Source of the DNA: an uncultured Collinsella sp.
Lineage (GTDB): Bacteria; Actinomycetota; Coriobacteriia; Coriobacteriales; Coriobacteriaceae
Length of the DNA stretch: 64,000 bases
Direction: 5' to 3'
Assembly (NCBI GenBank): GCA_958370785.1
Contig: CATXKN010000004.1
Coordinates: 93,449-157,448 of the forward strand
Shown here: positions 18,441 to 26,533 of the stretch, one piece after another
Position numbering within the stretch: position 1 is the stretch's first letter
Layout of the letters: the number at the start of each line of letters is the position of its first letter
Made by a program: the position numbers and the translations under genes
Notes under the pieces: model-generated
What the model saw: only the letters and a program-made list of their open reading frames with translations
Told to the model about the DNA's origin: nothing
Databases searched by the model: none

Positions 18441-19306
18441 GACAGGCCCTCCATATTCAAAAATGGCGAAGGGTCATCAAAGTACTTTGATACCAGGCGT
18501 TCCATGGTGCCATCGGCAAGCATTTCTTGGTAGGCATGGGTGAGCTTAACGTCGATGCCGCGCGCATCGTTGAGATCGAAAGCGGTGCCCAAACCAACCT
18601 CCAGCAGCGGCTCATCCAAAATGCGATACGTCACACCATAGTCTTTTTCGTAGGTAAGCAGCGAAGACTCGTGCGCAGCGATGGCGTCGACCAGGCCCTC
18701 GACAAGCGCCGGGTTCAGGCATGAACGGTCCGAAAAGCAATAGAGTTCCTTGATCTGCGGAACGTTTTCATTTGTGCGATTGAGCAAAATGCCCTCGGGC
18801 TTGGTGGTGGACTGAACCGCCACGATCTTATCCTCAAGATCGGCAAGCGTGTAGATATCGCTCTCGGGATCGACCGCAACCACCTGACGGCTCGCAAGGT
18901 ACGGGCCAGCCCAACGATACTCGTTTTCGCGACCCGTCATGCTAAAGCTGCCCATGACACAATCGAGCTCGCCACTCGCCAGCAGCTCTTTCTTCTTTTC
19001 CCAATCAATCAGCTGGTATTTTGGCTTGTAACCAATGCGGGCCAAAGCCTCGGTCAATATCTCGACGTCCAGGCCAACGATATCACCGTACTCGTCGGCA
19101 TACACAAACGGTGGATAGAGGTCGCTGCCGACGTTGAGCGTCTTAAGGTCGTCGTCTTTGACTTGCGAGGCGTCCAGTTCTTCTAATGCAGACGTCGAGG
19201 CTCCGTCATTCGACCCGGAACAGCCAGCTATCGCTACGACAAAAGCACTCGCCACTGCAAGCGCAACAAACAACGATATGGCAACCGAGCGGCGAGGTCT
19301 TTTCAT
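18437..19306 (-). CDS. Solute-binding lipoprotein (SBP_bac_3)
   Basis: The 289-residue protein has a lipoprotein signal ending IAGCSGS (Cys29) and a type 3 periplasmic binding fold: LNVGSDLYPPFVY, then DLEDKIVAVQSTT and AYQEMLADGTMERL at the end. No ABC permease or ATPase is nearby. Instead it is coupled to a hybrid kinase, so a sensory rather than transport role is likely. The domain is the type found fused into the kinase at 12852. Confidence 0.9.
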   Translation of the reverse strand: MKRPRRSVAISLFVALAVASAFVVAIAGCSGSNDGASTSALEELDASQVKDDDLKTLNVGSDLYPPFVYADEYGDIVGLDVEILTEALARIGYKPKYQLIDWEKKKELLASGELDCVMGSFSMTGRENEYRWAGPYLASRQVVAVDPESDIYTLADLEDKIVAVQSTTKPEGILLNRTNENVPQIKELYCFSDRSCLNPALVEGLVDAIAAHESSLLTYEKDYGVTYRILDEPLLEVGLGTAFDLNDARGIDVKLTHAYQEMLADGTMERLVSKYFDDPSPFLNMEGLS

Positions 19307-19400
19307 CGAGCTCCAGACGATCCTGCTTACAGACTGAAATGGTTAAAAATAATAGCAAATGAAACCACTCGAGCGCCCAATGGTTACAGACGCTTTACCC

Positions 19401-19438
19401 TGCGGGGCCTTCTAGCCGACTTGGCAGAAGGCCCCGCA
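19401..19438 (-). terminator. Terminator of the aminotransferase gene
   Basis: TGCGGGGCCTTCT pairs perfectly with its complement across a 12-base loop, 13 bases after the stop at 19451. Confidence 0.8.
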
Positions 19439-19450
19439 TGCAGCGCACAC

Positions 19451-20665
19451 TTACCGTGCATTAAAAACGTAGCGGTCCAGGCGGTCGCACGCTTCCCTCA
19501 CGCGCGAAAGCGGCAGCGCCAGATTCACGCGAATGTGGCAGGGCCCGTGGAACGGACGGCCATCCTGATACCCCACGCCCACGCACGCCCCCTCGTCAAG
19601 CAGCCACTGAATATCGCGGCCATGTTCGCGGCACCACTCGGTGCAGTCCAGAAACACCATGTACGTGCCCTGCGGACGCGAATAGGACACGCCCTCAAAA
19701 TGCTCGTCCACGTAATCGCAGAAGTACTCGATATTGCCGGCAAGCACCTGGTTGAGCTCGTCCACCCACTCGTAGCCTTGCGGCTGATAGGCACCGATAA
19801 GCGCATGCATGGAGAGGACGTTCATCTCGTTGTAGTGGGTCTTGTTGGACACGGCGCACACGCGGTCGCGCAGCGTCTCGTTGTAGATAATGTGGTAGCT
19901 GCCGACCAGACCCGCCAGGTTAAACGTCTTACTAGGCGCGTAGAGGGCAACCGTGCGCATGCGGGCATCCTCGCTCACCGACTGCGTCGGGATATGCTTG
20001 TGACCCGGCAGGATGATATCGGACCAAATCTCGTCCGATATCACCACGCAATCGTGCTGGCGATAGATGTCCATGGCACGTTCGATCTCGTCGCGCTCCC
20101 ATACGCGGCCGCAGGGATTGTGCGGCGAGCAGAACACCGCGGCATGGATGTGGTTTTGGGCGAGCTTGCGCTCCATGTCCTCAGAGTCCATACGCCACAC
20201 GCCTTGATCGTCGAGCTTAAGCGGGCTGTGGACAATGCGATAGCCCGCGGCTTCGATAGACTTGGTAAAACCAATGTAGGTGGGGCTATGGACCAGTACC
20301 GCATCGCCCGGCTGGACATACGCGCGCAGCGTCGACACGACACCACCCAGCACGCCGTTTTCGTAGCCGATATGTTCCGGCGCCAGGCCCTCGACGCCAT
20401 TGCGGCGACCCTGCCATTCGATGATGCGGTCGAAGTACTCGGGGCGCGGATTGAAATAGCCAAACATGGGGTGCTGGGCGCGCTGAATGATGTACTCCTG
20501 GACCGTGGGCACCGTGGCAAAATTCATGTCGGCCACCCACATGGGAATGCGGTCGAAGCCCTCGTCGGGTGCGTTCGGAGCCATACCGGGGATCTCACCC
20601 CAGGAGTCAGCGGCGATGGCGTCCATGCCGTGGCGGTCGATGATTGAAGTGAAGTCGTATTTCAT
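19451..20665 (-). CDS. MalY/PatB-type PLP aminotransferase / C-S lyase
   Basis: The 404-residue fold-type I PLP enzyme has MWVADMNFATVP near the N-terminus, SPHNPCGRVW and the PLP lysine in APSKTFNLAGL near residue 243. MalY/PatB proteins cleave cystathionine and other cysteine S-conjugates, and some also act as aminotransferases. Length and motifs match. The gene is monocistronic. Confidence 0.92.
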   Translation of the reverse strand: MKYDFTSIIDRHGMDAIAADSWGEIPGMAPNAPDEGFDRIPMWVADMNFATVPTVQEYIIQRAQHPMFGYFNPRPEYFDRIIEWQGRRNGVEGLAPEHIGYENGVLGGVVSTLRAYVQPGDAVLVHSPTYIGFTKSIEAAGYRIVHSPLKLDDQGVWRMDSEDMERKLAQNHIHAAVFCSPHNPCGRVWERDEIERAMDIYRQHDCVVISDEIWSDIILPGHKHIPTQSVSEDARMRTVALYAPSKTFNLAGLVGSYHIIYNETLRDRVCAVSNKTHYNEMNVLSMHALIGAYQPQGYEWVDELNQVLAGNIEYFCDYVDEHFEGVSYSRPQGTYMVFLDCTEWCREHGRDIQWLLDEGACVGVGYQDGRPFHGPCHIRVNLALPLSRVREACDRLDRYVFNAR

Positions 20666-20777
20666 GCTGAGCTCCCGTGCAAAGCGGATTGTTTTGGCAG
20701 GCGTTATTGTCCACCAGCATGGGCGGTTTTGGCATGGGGTTTGGCGCTTAATTTGACGGGTGCGGACGAATGGCTGG

Positions 20778-21515
20778 TTAGTCTCGCGCGTCGTTGACGG
20801 CGGTTACGGTTAGCTGGGTTTCGTCGACCGTAAACGATATGTCGAGCCCGGCGTAAGCCAAGTGGTAAATGCGGTTTGGCTCGTGCTTGCTGCCCGCACG
20901 GCGCGGGTCTTGGCGTAGGACCTCGACCAGGCCGGGGAGCTTTGTGGGCGGGACCATATCCTGCAGCGTCTGCGGGAACTCGATGTCGAGCTCTTGCCAC
21001 GGAGCATCCTCAATCCAGCCGCCCGTTGCATCCGGTTGGCAGTCCGCAAACGGAATGTAGGGCTTAATGTCGTAGATGGGCGTGCCGTCGCGCAGGTCGG
21101 CCCCCAGCACATGGATGATGGGGCCATCGTCGGTGAACTCGACACGATTGAGCTTGACGCAGGTGAGACCGATAGGATTGGGGCGAAACGGACTGCGTGT
21201 GGCAAATACGCCCACGCGCTCGGCTCCACCCAGGCGCGGCGGGCGTACGGTTTTCGACCACTTGGCATTGGTGCCGGACCTGTCCTGCGTCTTGGCATCG
21301 GCGGCAATATCCTTGGCCGTGCCGCCAGGCGTTCCGTTTTCGAAGCGCCAGAGCAGCCACAGGTGGGAGAAGGAGTCCAGGCCCTCAACCGCTGCGTTGG
21401 AGGCAAATTCCGGCTCAAAGACGATGCGTCCCTGCAGATGAGGCGCCAAAAAGCTGTTGCGCGGAATGCCGAACTTCTGCGGCAGGTCGGTATGTATGTG
21501 TGCGATAGGTTCCAT
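20778..21515 (-). CDS. trmO: tRNA m6t6A37 methyltransferase TrmO
   Basis: The 245-residue protein carries the TrmO/TsaA signature FATRSPFRPNPIGLT and DGTPIYDIKPYIP, binds SAM and N6-methylates t6A37 in ANN-decoding tRNAs. The start at MEPIAHIHTD agrees with family N-termini; an ATG three codons earlier is equally possible, because no clear ribosome site precedes either. It is divergent from the XRE-TipAS gene. Confidence 0.9.
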   Translation of the reverse strand: MEPIAHIHTDLPQKFGIPRNSFLAPHLQGRIVFEPEFASNAAVEGLDSFSHLWLLWRFENGTPGGTAKDIAADAKTQDRSGTNAKWSKTVRPPRLGGAERVGVFATRSPFRPNPIGLTCVKLNRVEFTDDGPIIHVLGADLRDGTPIYDIKPYIPFADCQPDATGGWIEDAPWQELDIEFPQTLQDMVPPTKLPGLVEVLRQDPRRAGSKHEPNRIYHLAYAGLDISFTVDETQLTVTAVNDARD

Positions 21516-21655
21516 GCCGGTCATTGTACGGCATGGAGGTGTGGGTCGTTGCGCGCAATTCTTCGCCGCGGTCCCCGTCGTGCAACCAACGGTTGCTTGG
21601 AAGGGCACTTGCTGCCGCGTATGCTTAAGCCATCAACCAGCAGAAAGGAGCCGCT

Positions 21656-22483
21656 ATGGCCTTTGCAGAAAAGCTCATCGCCGTCCGTCGCGCCCATCAC
21701 CTTACCCAGGAGCAGCTCGCCGCCAAGCTCTTCGTCACACGCCAAGCCGTCAGCCGTTGGGAGCGTGGCGAGGTCACACCGGGCATCGACATGATGAAGC
21801 TCATTGCCGCCGTGACCGGCGAGCCTCTGTCTCATCTGCTCGAAATGCCCGAGCACTATTGCCAGAGCTGCGGCATGATACTCACGCCCGACGACTGCGG
21901 CACCGATGCTCACGGCGCCACGACCGATCATTACTGCAAGTGGTGCTACGACCACGGCAAGTACACCTACGAGACCACGATGGAGGCGATGATCGAGGAC
22001 TGCGCTCCGCGTCTGGCACAAAACACCGGCATGTCGCTCGACGAAGCCGTCTCGCTCATGGGCGCCGTGCTGCCGCAACTGGAGCGTTGGCGCTCCGTGC
22101 AGGAAAACGAGGAGCGCTACGGTGCCGAGGCACGGGCGCGCTATGGAGACGAGGCGATCGATGCAGCAAACGAAACGTTACTGGACATGGACCCCGAGAC
22201 ATGGAACGACATGAAAGAACTTGAACGCGCCATTCTGGGTCAGCTCTCGATTGCCATGGGCGACGGCGAACCGGATGGAAGCGAGGCTCGCAAGCTTGTC
22301 ACGATGCACCGTCGCTGGATTGCTCTCAACTGGGGATTCGAGCCCCAAGACGAGGCGTACCTGGGCCTCGCCCACGGCTATCTTGCCGACCAGCGCTTTG
22401 TTGACTACTACGACAAGCCCTGCGGCACCGGAGCCACGGCGTTTCTGGTCCAGGCCATCGAGTCGTCGCTGGCCTGCGCATAG
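21656..22483 (+). CDS. XRE regulator fused to zinc ribbon and TipAS-like ligand domain
   Basis: In this 275-residue protein residues 1-62 are a Cro/CI helix-turn-helix (LTQEQLAAKLFVTRQAVSRWE). Residues 66-105 are a zinc ribbon (YCQSCGM and YCKWCYDHG). Residues about 140-270 resemble the TipAS ligand domain, ending in a segment like LADQRFVDYYDK. TipAS domains normally follow MerR helix-turn-helix domains and bind thiopeptides or other ligands, so XRE here is a swap of the DNA-binding module. AAAGGAG precedes the ATG. Confidence 0.8.
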   Translation: MAFAEKLIAVRRAHHLTQEQLAAKLFVTRQAVSRWERGEVTPGIDMMKLIAAVTGEPLSHLLEMPEHYCQSCGMILTPDDCGTDAHGATTDHYCKWCYDHGKYTYETTMEAMIEDCAPRLAQNTGMSLDEAVSLMGAVLPQLERWRSVQENEERYGAEARARYGDEAIDAANETLLDMDPETWNDMKELERAILGQLSIAMGDGEPDGSEARKLVTMHRRWIALNWGFEPQDEAYLGLAHGYLADQRFVDYYDKPCGTGATAFLVQAIESSLACA

Positions 22484-22534
22484 ACCGCGGCGGCTTTGGG
22501 TATCTCAATCGAAACCGCAACCGATTGGAGACCT

Positions 22535-22780
22535 ATGGCTACTAATCATGAGCTCGCGCTATTCGTTATGACCGGCTGCCCGTACTGCATAAAGGTCAAG
22601 CGCTTTCTGGCCGATAACGGCGTGACCATTCCCGAGCGCAATATCTCGACCGATACCGAAGCCGAGCAGACACTCATCGCCGTCGGCGGAAAACGCCAGG
22701 TTCCCTGCCTGTTCATCGACGGCAAACCACTCTACGAATCGAGCGACATCATCGCGTGGGCACAGGAGAACCTACTCTAG
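22535..22780 (+). CDS. Glutaredoxin
   Basis: The 81-residue thioredoxin-fold protein has the CPYC active site near residues 16-19, the cis-proline in QVPCLFI and the C-terminal ESSDIIAWAQ glutathione-type motif. GGAG precedes the ATG by four bases. It lies 51 bases after the XRE-TipAS gene and may share its transcript. A repeat-type terminator follows. Confidence 0.9.
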   Translation: MATNHELALFVMTGCPYCIKVKRFLADNGVTIPERNISTDTEAEQTLIAVGGKRQVPCLFIDGKPLYESSDIIAWAQENLL

Positions 22781-22817
22781 CGCGCAACCGACCACCCCAA
22801 CCCATACGGTCAAACAT

Positions 22818-22877
22818 GTACGTCAGCATCCAAAGTCGACATTTTTCGACATCTTTGGATGCTGGCGTACAGCTTTT
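22818..22877 (+). terminator. Repeat-type terminator hairpin (copy 1)
   Basis: GTACGTCAGCATCCAAAG pairs with its near-complement (one G-T) at 22853-22870 around a CGACATTTTTCG-type loop, followed by CTTTTT. The core is identical to the hairpin at 25092-25152. Confidence 0.85.
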
Positions 22878-22885
22878 TGTGGGCA

Positions 22886-22930
22886 GTCGTTGGGGACGTA
22901 CTCATTGGGGACGCACTTAAATGAGTAGAT
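22886..22930. repeat. Degenerate GGGGACG palindromic repeat
   Basis: Two copies of TTGGGGACG lie in direct order, and ACTCATT pairs with AATGAGT. It directly follows the terminator hairpin, the same order as at 25092-25214. Confidence 0.7.
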
Positions 22931-22955
22931 AGGGATTCAGTTTCTCAAATATATA

Positions 22956-22984
22956 GAACATATGTTTGCTCTCTGTGTTATACT
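22956..22984 (+). promoter_or_regulatory. LexA-like box and -10 element
   Basis: GAACATATGTTT fits the Gram-positive/actinobacterial LexA pattern GAAC-N4-GTTY, and TATACT follows at 22979-22984. The box sits where a -35 would be. About 200 bases, without a clear gene, separate it from the next start. Confidence 0.4.
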
Positions 22985-23184
22985 CATCCCAAGGCATGAG
23001 ACTGGTCGAGAGCTCCTGCGGAGGTCCCCAATGACACGCTGGAGCGAGCTCGGTAAGTAAGATCGGTGGTTACCGCACTCGCCCATCTCAGACAGGCTGC
23101 GCTCCTGTTCGCCGTCGCCATCAAAGAACGGCGCTCACAACCAAACGTTTCCGTTATCCGTGAGTCACACAGGAGTGCATCGCT

Positions 23185-24471
23185 ATGGCAAAAAAGATTC
23201 CAACCCTTTCACCCGACATTATTTCAAACACCTGCTCGGATATCAGCAGGATTGTCGAGGCCAAACACCTCGGCCAGAAAGGCACCGACCATGAGGCCTC
23301 TTCGGAAGGGGCTCTGCTCATCGGGCGCCGTCTCGAGCAAGAGATTGCCGGATACCCCATTTCCAATCTAAATGGCCTACTCTCGCCCATCGCTTGCCAC
23401 CTCAAGCAGCACTTTAGCCCAAGCCTGGGCCCGACCTATCTCAAGCGTTGCATAAAGCTCGCACGAACTGTTCCGGAAGACATGAGTTTTCGACCGGAGC
23501 TTGATCTAGAACACTATCAGTCGCTCGCTCGCATCGCCGACAAAGATCTGCGCTTGGATCTGATGAACGTTGCCGCTGATAACCGTTGGAGCGCATCGCG
23601 CATCGATCGTCATGCCCGCTATCGAAGTCCGCAGGACGTTTTGGATGCTTGGGAGCGCCGTGCGCTTGAATCAAATCAAGAAGTACGGCGCTTCGCCCGC
23701 GCCTACACAGATGTCTGTGGAATCATTTCGCTCGATGAACTTATTGAGCTCTACAACTCCTGTGCCCCCAATCCAGTCTCGAGATTTGAGATAAATGAAA
23801 CTATTTGGCAAATCAGGAACGAATCGGGGCAAATCGACAATCCCTGCGTCATATCCAGAGATGGAAAACTCTATCTCATAGCGCCTGAGCTCGATGACGC
23901 TGTCGATGAAGCCCCTTATTACTACGATGACTACGGATACTCCTATCGAAAATATGAACGACGCAGCGAATACACCGGTGAAATGCGCGCGTTGCGCGAA
24001 CGGCGCGTTGGCATCAGAGTGACAGCCATCTTCGCCGGTCACGAACGTCTTCCAATCAAAAGGCTCAGCTATGACGAAGTCATCTGCGGGCATATAAAGT
24101 GCAGCCGATCTGTCGAACGACTCAAGCAGTACGTCCTGAGAGACCCTGAGATTAAGGCATCCGATCTCCATGCAAGAGAAGATGAGTTCGATTTCATCAT
24201 GACAAAGCTTTTGCGTTCCGTTGGACTCAACGGTATGCCGACAGCACAGCAAATTACCGAAGACGCAGCTTTCTTATTGATTGTCGTACGGCCCGAGTTT
24301 TACGAACGCAAGAAAACAGCCGAAGTCTCCAAGCTCCTCTCGATAATCTATGAAGACGCTCCCCTCTGGGAGTTCAACGGGCGTTCACATACCGAGCTAA
24401 AAAGCGAAGGAGTAGTGGAGCCTCCGGCGTCGGCTTTACATCGAGAAGTCCAATCAAAACAAGCCGCTTAA
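23185..24471 (+). CDS. Unrecognised 428-residue protein
   Basis: The protein is soluble, with no signal peptide and no membrane helix. The N-terminal 130 residues are helical (LLIGRRLEQEIAGYPISNLN; YLKRCIKLARTV). A Tyr/Asp-rich patch (APYYYDDYGYSYRKYERR) lies in the middle, and a helical C-terminal half follows. I do not recognise a catalytic motif. ACACAGGAG precedes the ATG. The upstream LexA-like box and the downstream toxin-antitoxin-like pair suggest an accessory stress or defence role, which is inference. Confidence 0.6.
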   Translation: MAKKIPTLSPDIISNTCSDISRIVEAKHLGQKGTDHEASSEGALLIGRRLEQEIAGYPISNLNGLLSPIACHLKQHFSPSLGPTYLKRCIKLARTVPEDMSFRPELDLEHYQSLARIADKDLRLDLMNVAADNRWSASRIDRHARYRSPQDVLDAWERRALESNQEVRRFARAYTDVCGIISLDELIELYNSCAPNPVSRFEINETIWQIRNESGQIDNPCVISRDGKLYLIAPELDDAVDEAPYYYDDYGYSYRKYERRSEYTGEMRALRERRVGIRVTAIFAGHERLPIKRLSYDEVICGHIKCSRSVERLKQYVLRDPEIKASDLHAREDEFDFIMTKLLRSVGLNGMPTAQQITEDAAFLLIVVRPEFYERKKTAEVSKLLSIIYEDAPLWEFNGRSHTELKSEGVVEPPASALHREVQSKQAA

Positions 24472-24489
24472 GCCTATTAACTGCTTGCA

Positions 24490-24517
24490 TTTTTGTCTAC
24501 AAAACTGTATACAAAAA
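24490..24517. promoter_or_regulatory. Candidate operator of the toxin-antitoxin pair
   Basis: TTTTTGTCTAC and GTATACAAAAA form an 11-bp inverted repeat with one mismatch and a six-base spacer, just upstream of the pair. It is suited to autoregulation by the ribbon-helix-helix partner. Confidence 0.45.
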
Positions 24518-24528
24518 GAGAGGCCCTT

Positions 24529-24795
24529 ATGGAGCTCATCGCAATCCACCCCCACGCCCTCAAACACGGGCTGACGGAGACGGATATCACCTGCGCCTGG
24601 AACTCCGCTTTTGCATGGTTCAGGCGTGATCTTGAAAACGGAGGTATCGATTACGTTCTCGTTGGACTTGATGGAAGAAGCCGTCTCATGGAGCTCATCG
24701 CTCGATATTGCCCCAATCGAGATGGCTACATCATTTACCACGCCCTTGTCCCTCCTACGCGCAAGGTGCTCAGGGAAATCGGGATCGATCGATAG
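24529..24795 (+). CDS. Putative toxin, BrnT/DUF4258-like
   Basis: The 88-residue protein has the order HALKHGL, then VLVGLDGRSRLMELIA, then GYIIYHALVPPTRKVL, resembling small actinobacterial toxins in which a KHG motif is followed by a beta-sheet and an (I/V)YHA strand. GAGAGG precedes the ATG. The gene for a ribbon-helix-helix protein follows after eight bases. Toxin activity is inferred from this pairing. Confidence 0.55.
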   Translation: MELIAIHPHALKHGLTETDITCAWNSAFAWFRRDLENGGIDYVLVGLDGRSRLMELIARYCPNRDGYIIYHALVPPTRKVLREIGIDR

Positions 24796-24803
24796 GAGGC
24801 GCT

Positions 24804-25070
24804 ATGGACGCTAAGCAACTCGAAAAGATGATGGGATTTGCCCCTGGAGAGTTGGAGAAAACCGCGGAAGCCTACGAAAAAGATGAGTGGCCGAAGGGTC
24901 GCACCATCAAGCTGGGAAGGCCGCCGATTTCTGACGAGCCAAGCGTTGTTTTATCCGCACGTGTGGGTGAATCGGTCCTTGAAGCCTTTGACGCAAAAGC
25001 AAAGCGCCATGGGCAAACACGCACGGAGCGACTCAGGGAGCTCATCACGCTTGATGCAATGATTGCCTAG
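24804..25070 (+). CDS. Ribbon-helix-helix putative antitoxin
   Basis: In this 88-residue protein the C-terminal segment VVLSARVGESVLEAFDAKAK, followed by RTERLRELI, fits a CopG/BrnA-like ribbon-helix-helix domain. The N-terminal half is acidic and would contact the toxin. AGGAGG precedes the ATG. It is likely the antitoxin and autorepressor for the preceding gene. Confidence 0.65.
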   Translation: MDAKQLEKMMGFAPGELEKTAEAYEKDEWPKGRTIKLGRPPISDEPSVVLSARVGESVLEAFDAKAKRHGQTRTERLRELITLDAMIA

Positions 25071-25091
25071 TTACCCACCACACCCAAACAT

Positions 25092-25152
25092 GTACACCAG
25101 CATCCAAAGTCGACATTTTTCGACATCTTTGGATGCTGCTGTACAGTTTTTT
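25092..25152 (+). terminator. Repeat-type terminator hairpin (copy 2)
   Basis: The core is the same as at 22818 (CAGCATCCAAAG and its complement, identical loop), with different but still mostly pairing outer bases, followed by TTTTTT. It ends the toxin-antitoxin operon. Confidence 0.85.
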
Positions 25153-25160
25153 GCAGAGGT

Positions 25161-25214
25161 AGTCATTGGGGACGTTCTTAAATGACTAGTCGTTAAAGAA
25201 CGTCCCCAATGACT
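25161..25214. repeat. GGGGACG palindromic repeat
   Basis: AGTCATTGGGGACGTTCTT and its perfect complement flank a 16-base centre containing ACTAGT. The repeat abuts the stop codon of the Dus gene at 25217. Confidence 0.85.
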
Positions 25215-25216
25215 AG

Positions 25217-26176
25217 CTAGCCGTGGAAGCGGGCTATGGGCGCAAGCGGCTGCTCGCGAAAGACGCGCTCGACGGCGGCGCGGTATTCGTCGACCTTTTT
25301 GGTCTTACGTACGAGCTTGTGAACGGTAGTGGGGTCGGTGAAGGCGCACTTGGCGTAGAACCACCACTCCTTCATACGAAAGACCGCGTTACCGCCAATC
25401 TCTTCTGCATAGGCAGCAAACAGCGTGTCATGGAAACGCCACAGCTCGGCTGTCGTGGCAGCAGGGCCGCCCTTAACCATGCGAGCCAGAGCGGGGTTCG
25501 CGAGCAGGCCGCGCCCCAGCATTACATGACGTGTGCCGGGATAGGCCTCCACCAGCGCATCCATGTCCTCAAGATCAAAAATATCGCCGTTGTATGCCAC
25601 CGGAAACGGCGCACGTTCCAGCGTCTCACCATAAAACTCTTTGCGCGGCGAGCCCGCATAACGGTCCTTCTGCACGCGCGGATGCACGATCAGCTCTGCC
25701 AGCGGCATGCGGCAATACAAATCGAGCACGCGCTCGTATTCGTCGTCGCTCTCCAACCCCAACCTGGTCTTGACCGATACCGGCAGCGGAGAGCGCTCAC
25801 ACACGTCACTCAAGAACACCTCAAGCTCATCCAAGTTGCGCAAAAAGCCCGATCCTTTGCCCTTGGCAACAACCGTCCCCGAGGGGCAGCCAAGGTTGAG
25901 ATTGACCTCGCGGTAGCCCATGTCGGCGAGCACCTGTGCCGCCCACACAAACTCGTCCGCATTCTTGGACATCAGCTGAGGCACTACGTTGAGCCCCTGG
26001 TTATTGGCAGGATCGATCTCCTTAAACGCCTTGCCGCCAAAGCGGTTTCCCACCCGCGGCGGCGGCAAAAACGGCGTGTAATAACAATCGAGCGCGCCAA
26101 AGCACTCCGCATGCACGCGACGGAACACATGCCCGGTAATCCCCTCCATGGGGGCCAACGATAGAATCATCAACAT
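25217..26176 (-). CDS. tRNA-dihydrouridine synthase
   Basis: The 319-residue FMN enzyme has APMEGITGHVFRR at the N-terminus, VNLNLGCPSG with the catalytic Cys near residue 96, SVKTRLG and YNGDIFDLED. It reduces uridines in the tRNA D-loop. Which of the DusA/B/C positions it modifies is not clear. An in-frame ATG two codons downstream (26170) is an alternative start. Confidence 0.9.
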   Translation of the reverse strand: MLMILSLAPMEGITGHVFRRVHAECFGALDCYYTPFLPPPRVGNRFGGKAFKEIDPANNQGLNVVPQLMSKNADEFVWAAQVLADMGYREVNLNLGCPSGTVVAKGKGSGFLRNLDELEVFLSDVCERSPLPVSVKTRLGLESDDEYERVLDLYCRMPLAELIVHPRVQKDRYAGSPRKEFYGETLERAPFPVAYNGDIFDLEDMDALVEAYPGTRHVMLGRGLLANPALARMVKGGPAATTAELWRFHDTLFAAYAEEIGGNAVFRMKEWWFYAKCAFTDPTTVHKLVRKTKKVDEYRAAVERVFREQPLAPIARFHG

Positions 26177-26533
26177 CTACTCTCAGATCAATGCGGCAAA
26201 GGGACTGCCCCTTTGTCACATGCATTATGCCTTGTCCTTGAGGCGACCCACAAGGCGGAGGCAGTTACTTGATGCCAACCAGCCCTCCAGCCGTCCCTGT
26301 GCAATGAAGGTGAACGGTGTCCACGAACAGCAAATGGGGCCGCTTCACAGCGGCTCCCTCGCTCGCCACTTTTCCTTAGATAACGGCTTCATGCTCTAAA
26401 AGATGGCGCCCACGATCAAGCGAGCACCAACAGCACGCTGTTGACCGCTATGTCTGAACAACAGACACCCTCCACTCATCTATACTCAAGAGCGTGTGCG
26501 CATCGCCCAAAAACGATGAGAGTCGAGGCCCCC
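26177..26533. other. Gap between Dus and unknown membrane gene
   Basis: No gene is seen. The gap holds the small palindrome CAAAGGG/CCCTTTG at 26197-26215, of the type also at 27912, and a TATACT element at 26481-26486 that could be the -10 of the next gene. Confidence 0.6.
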
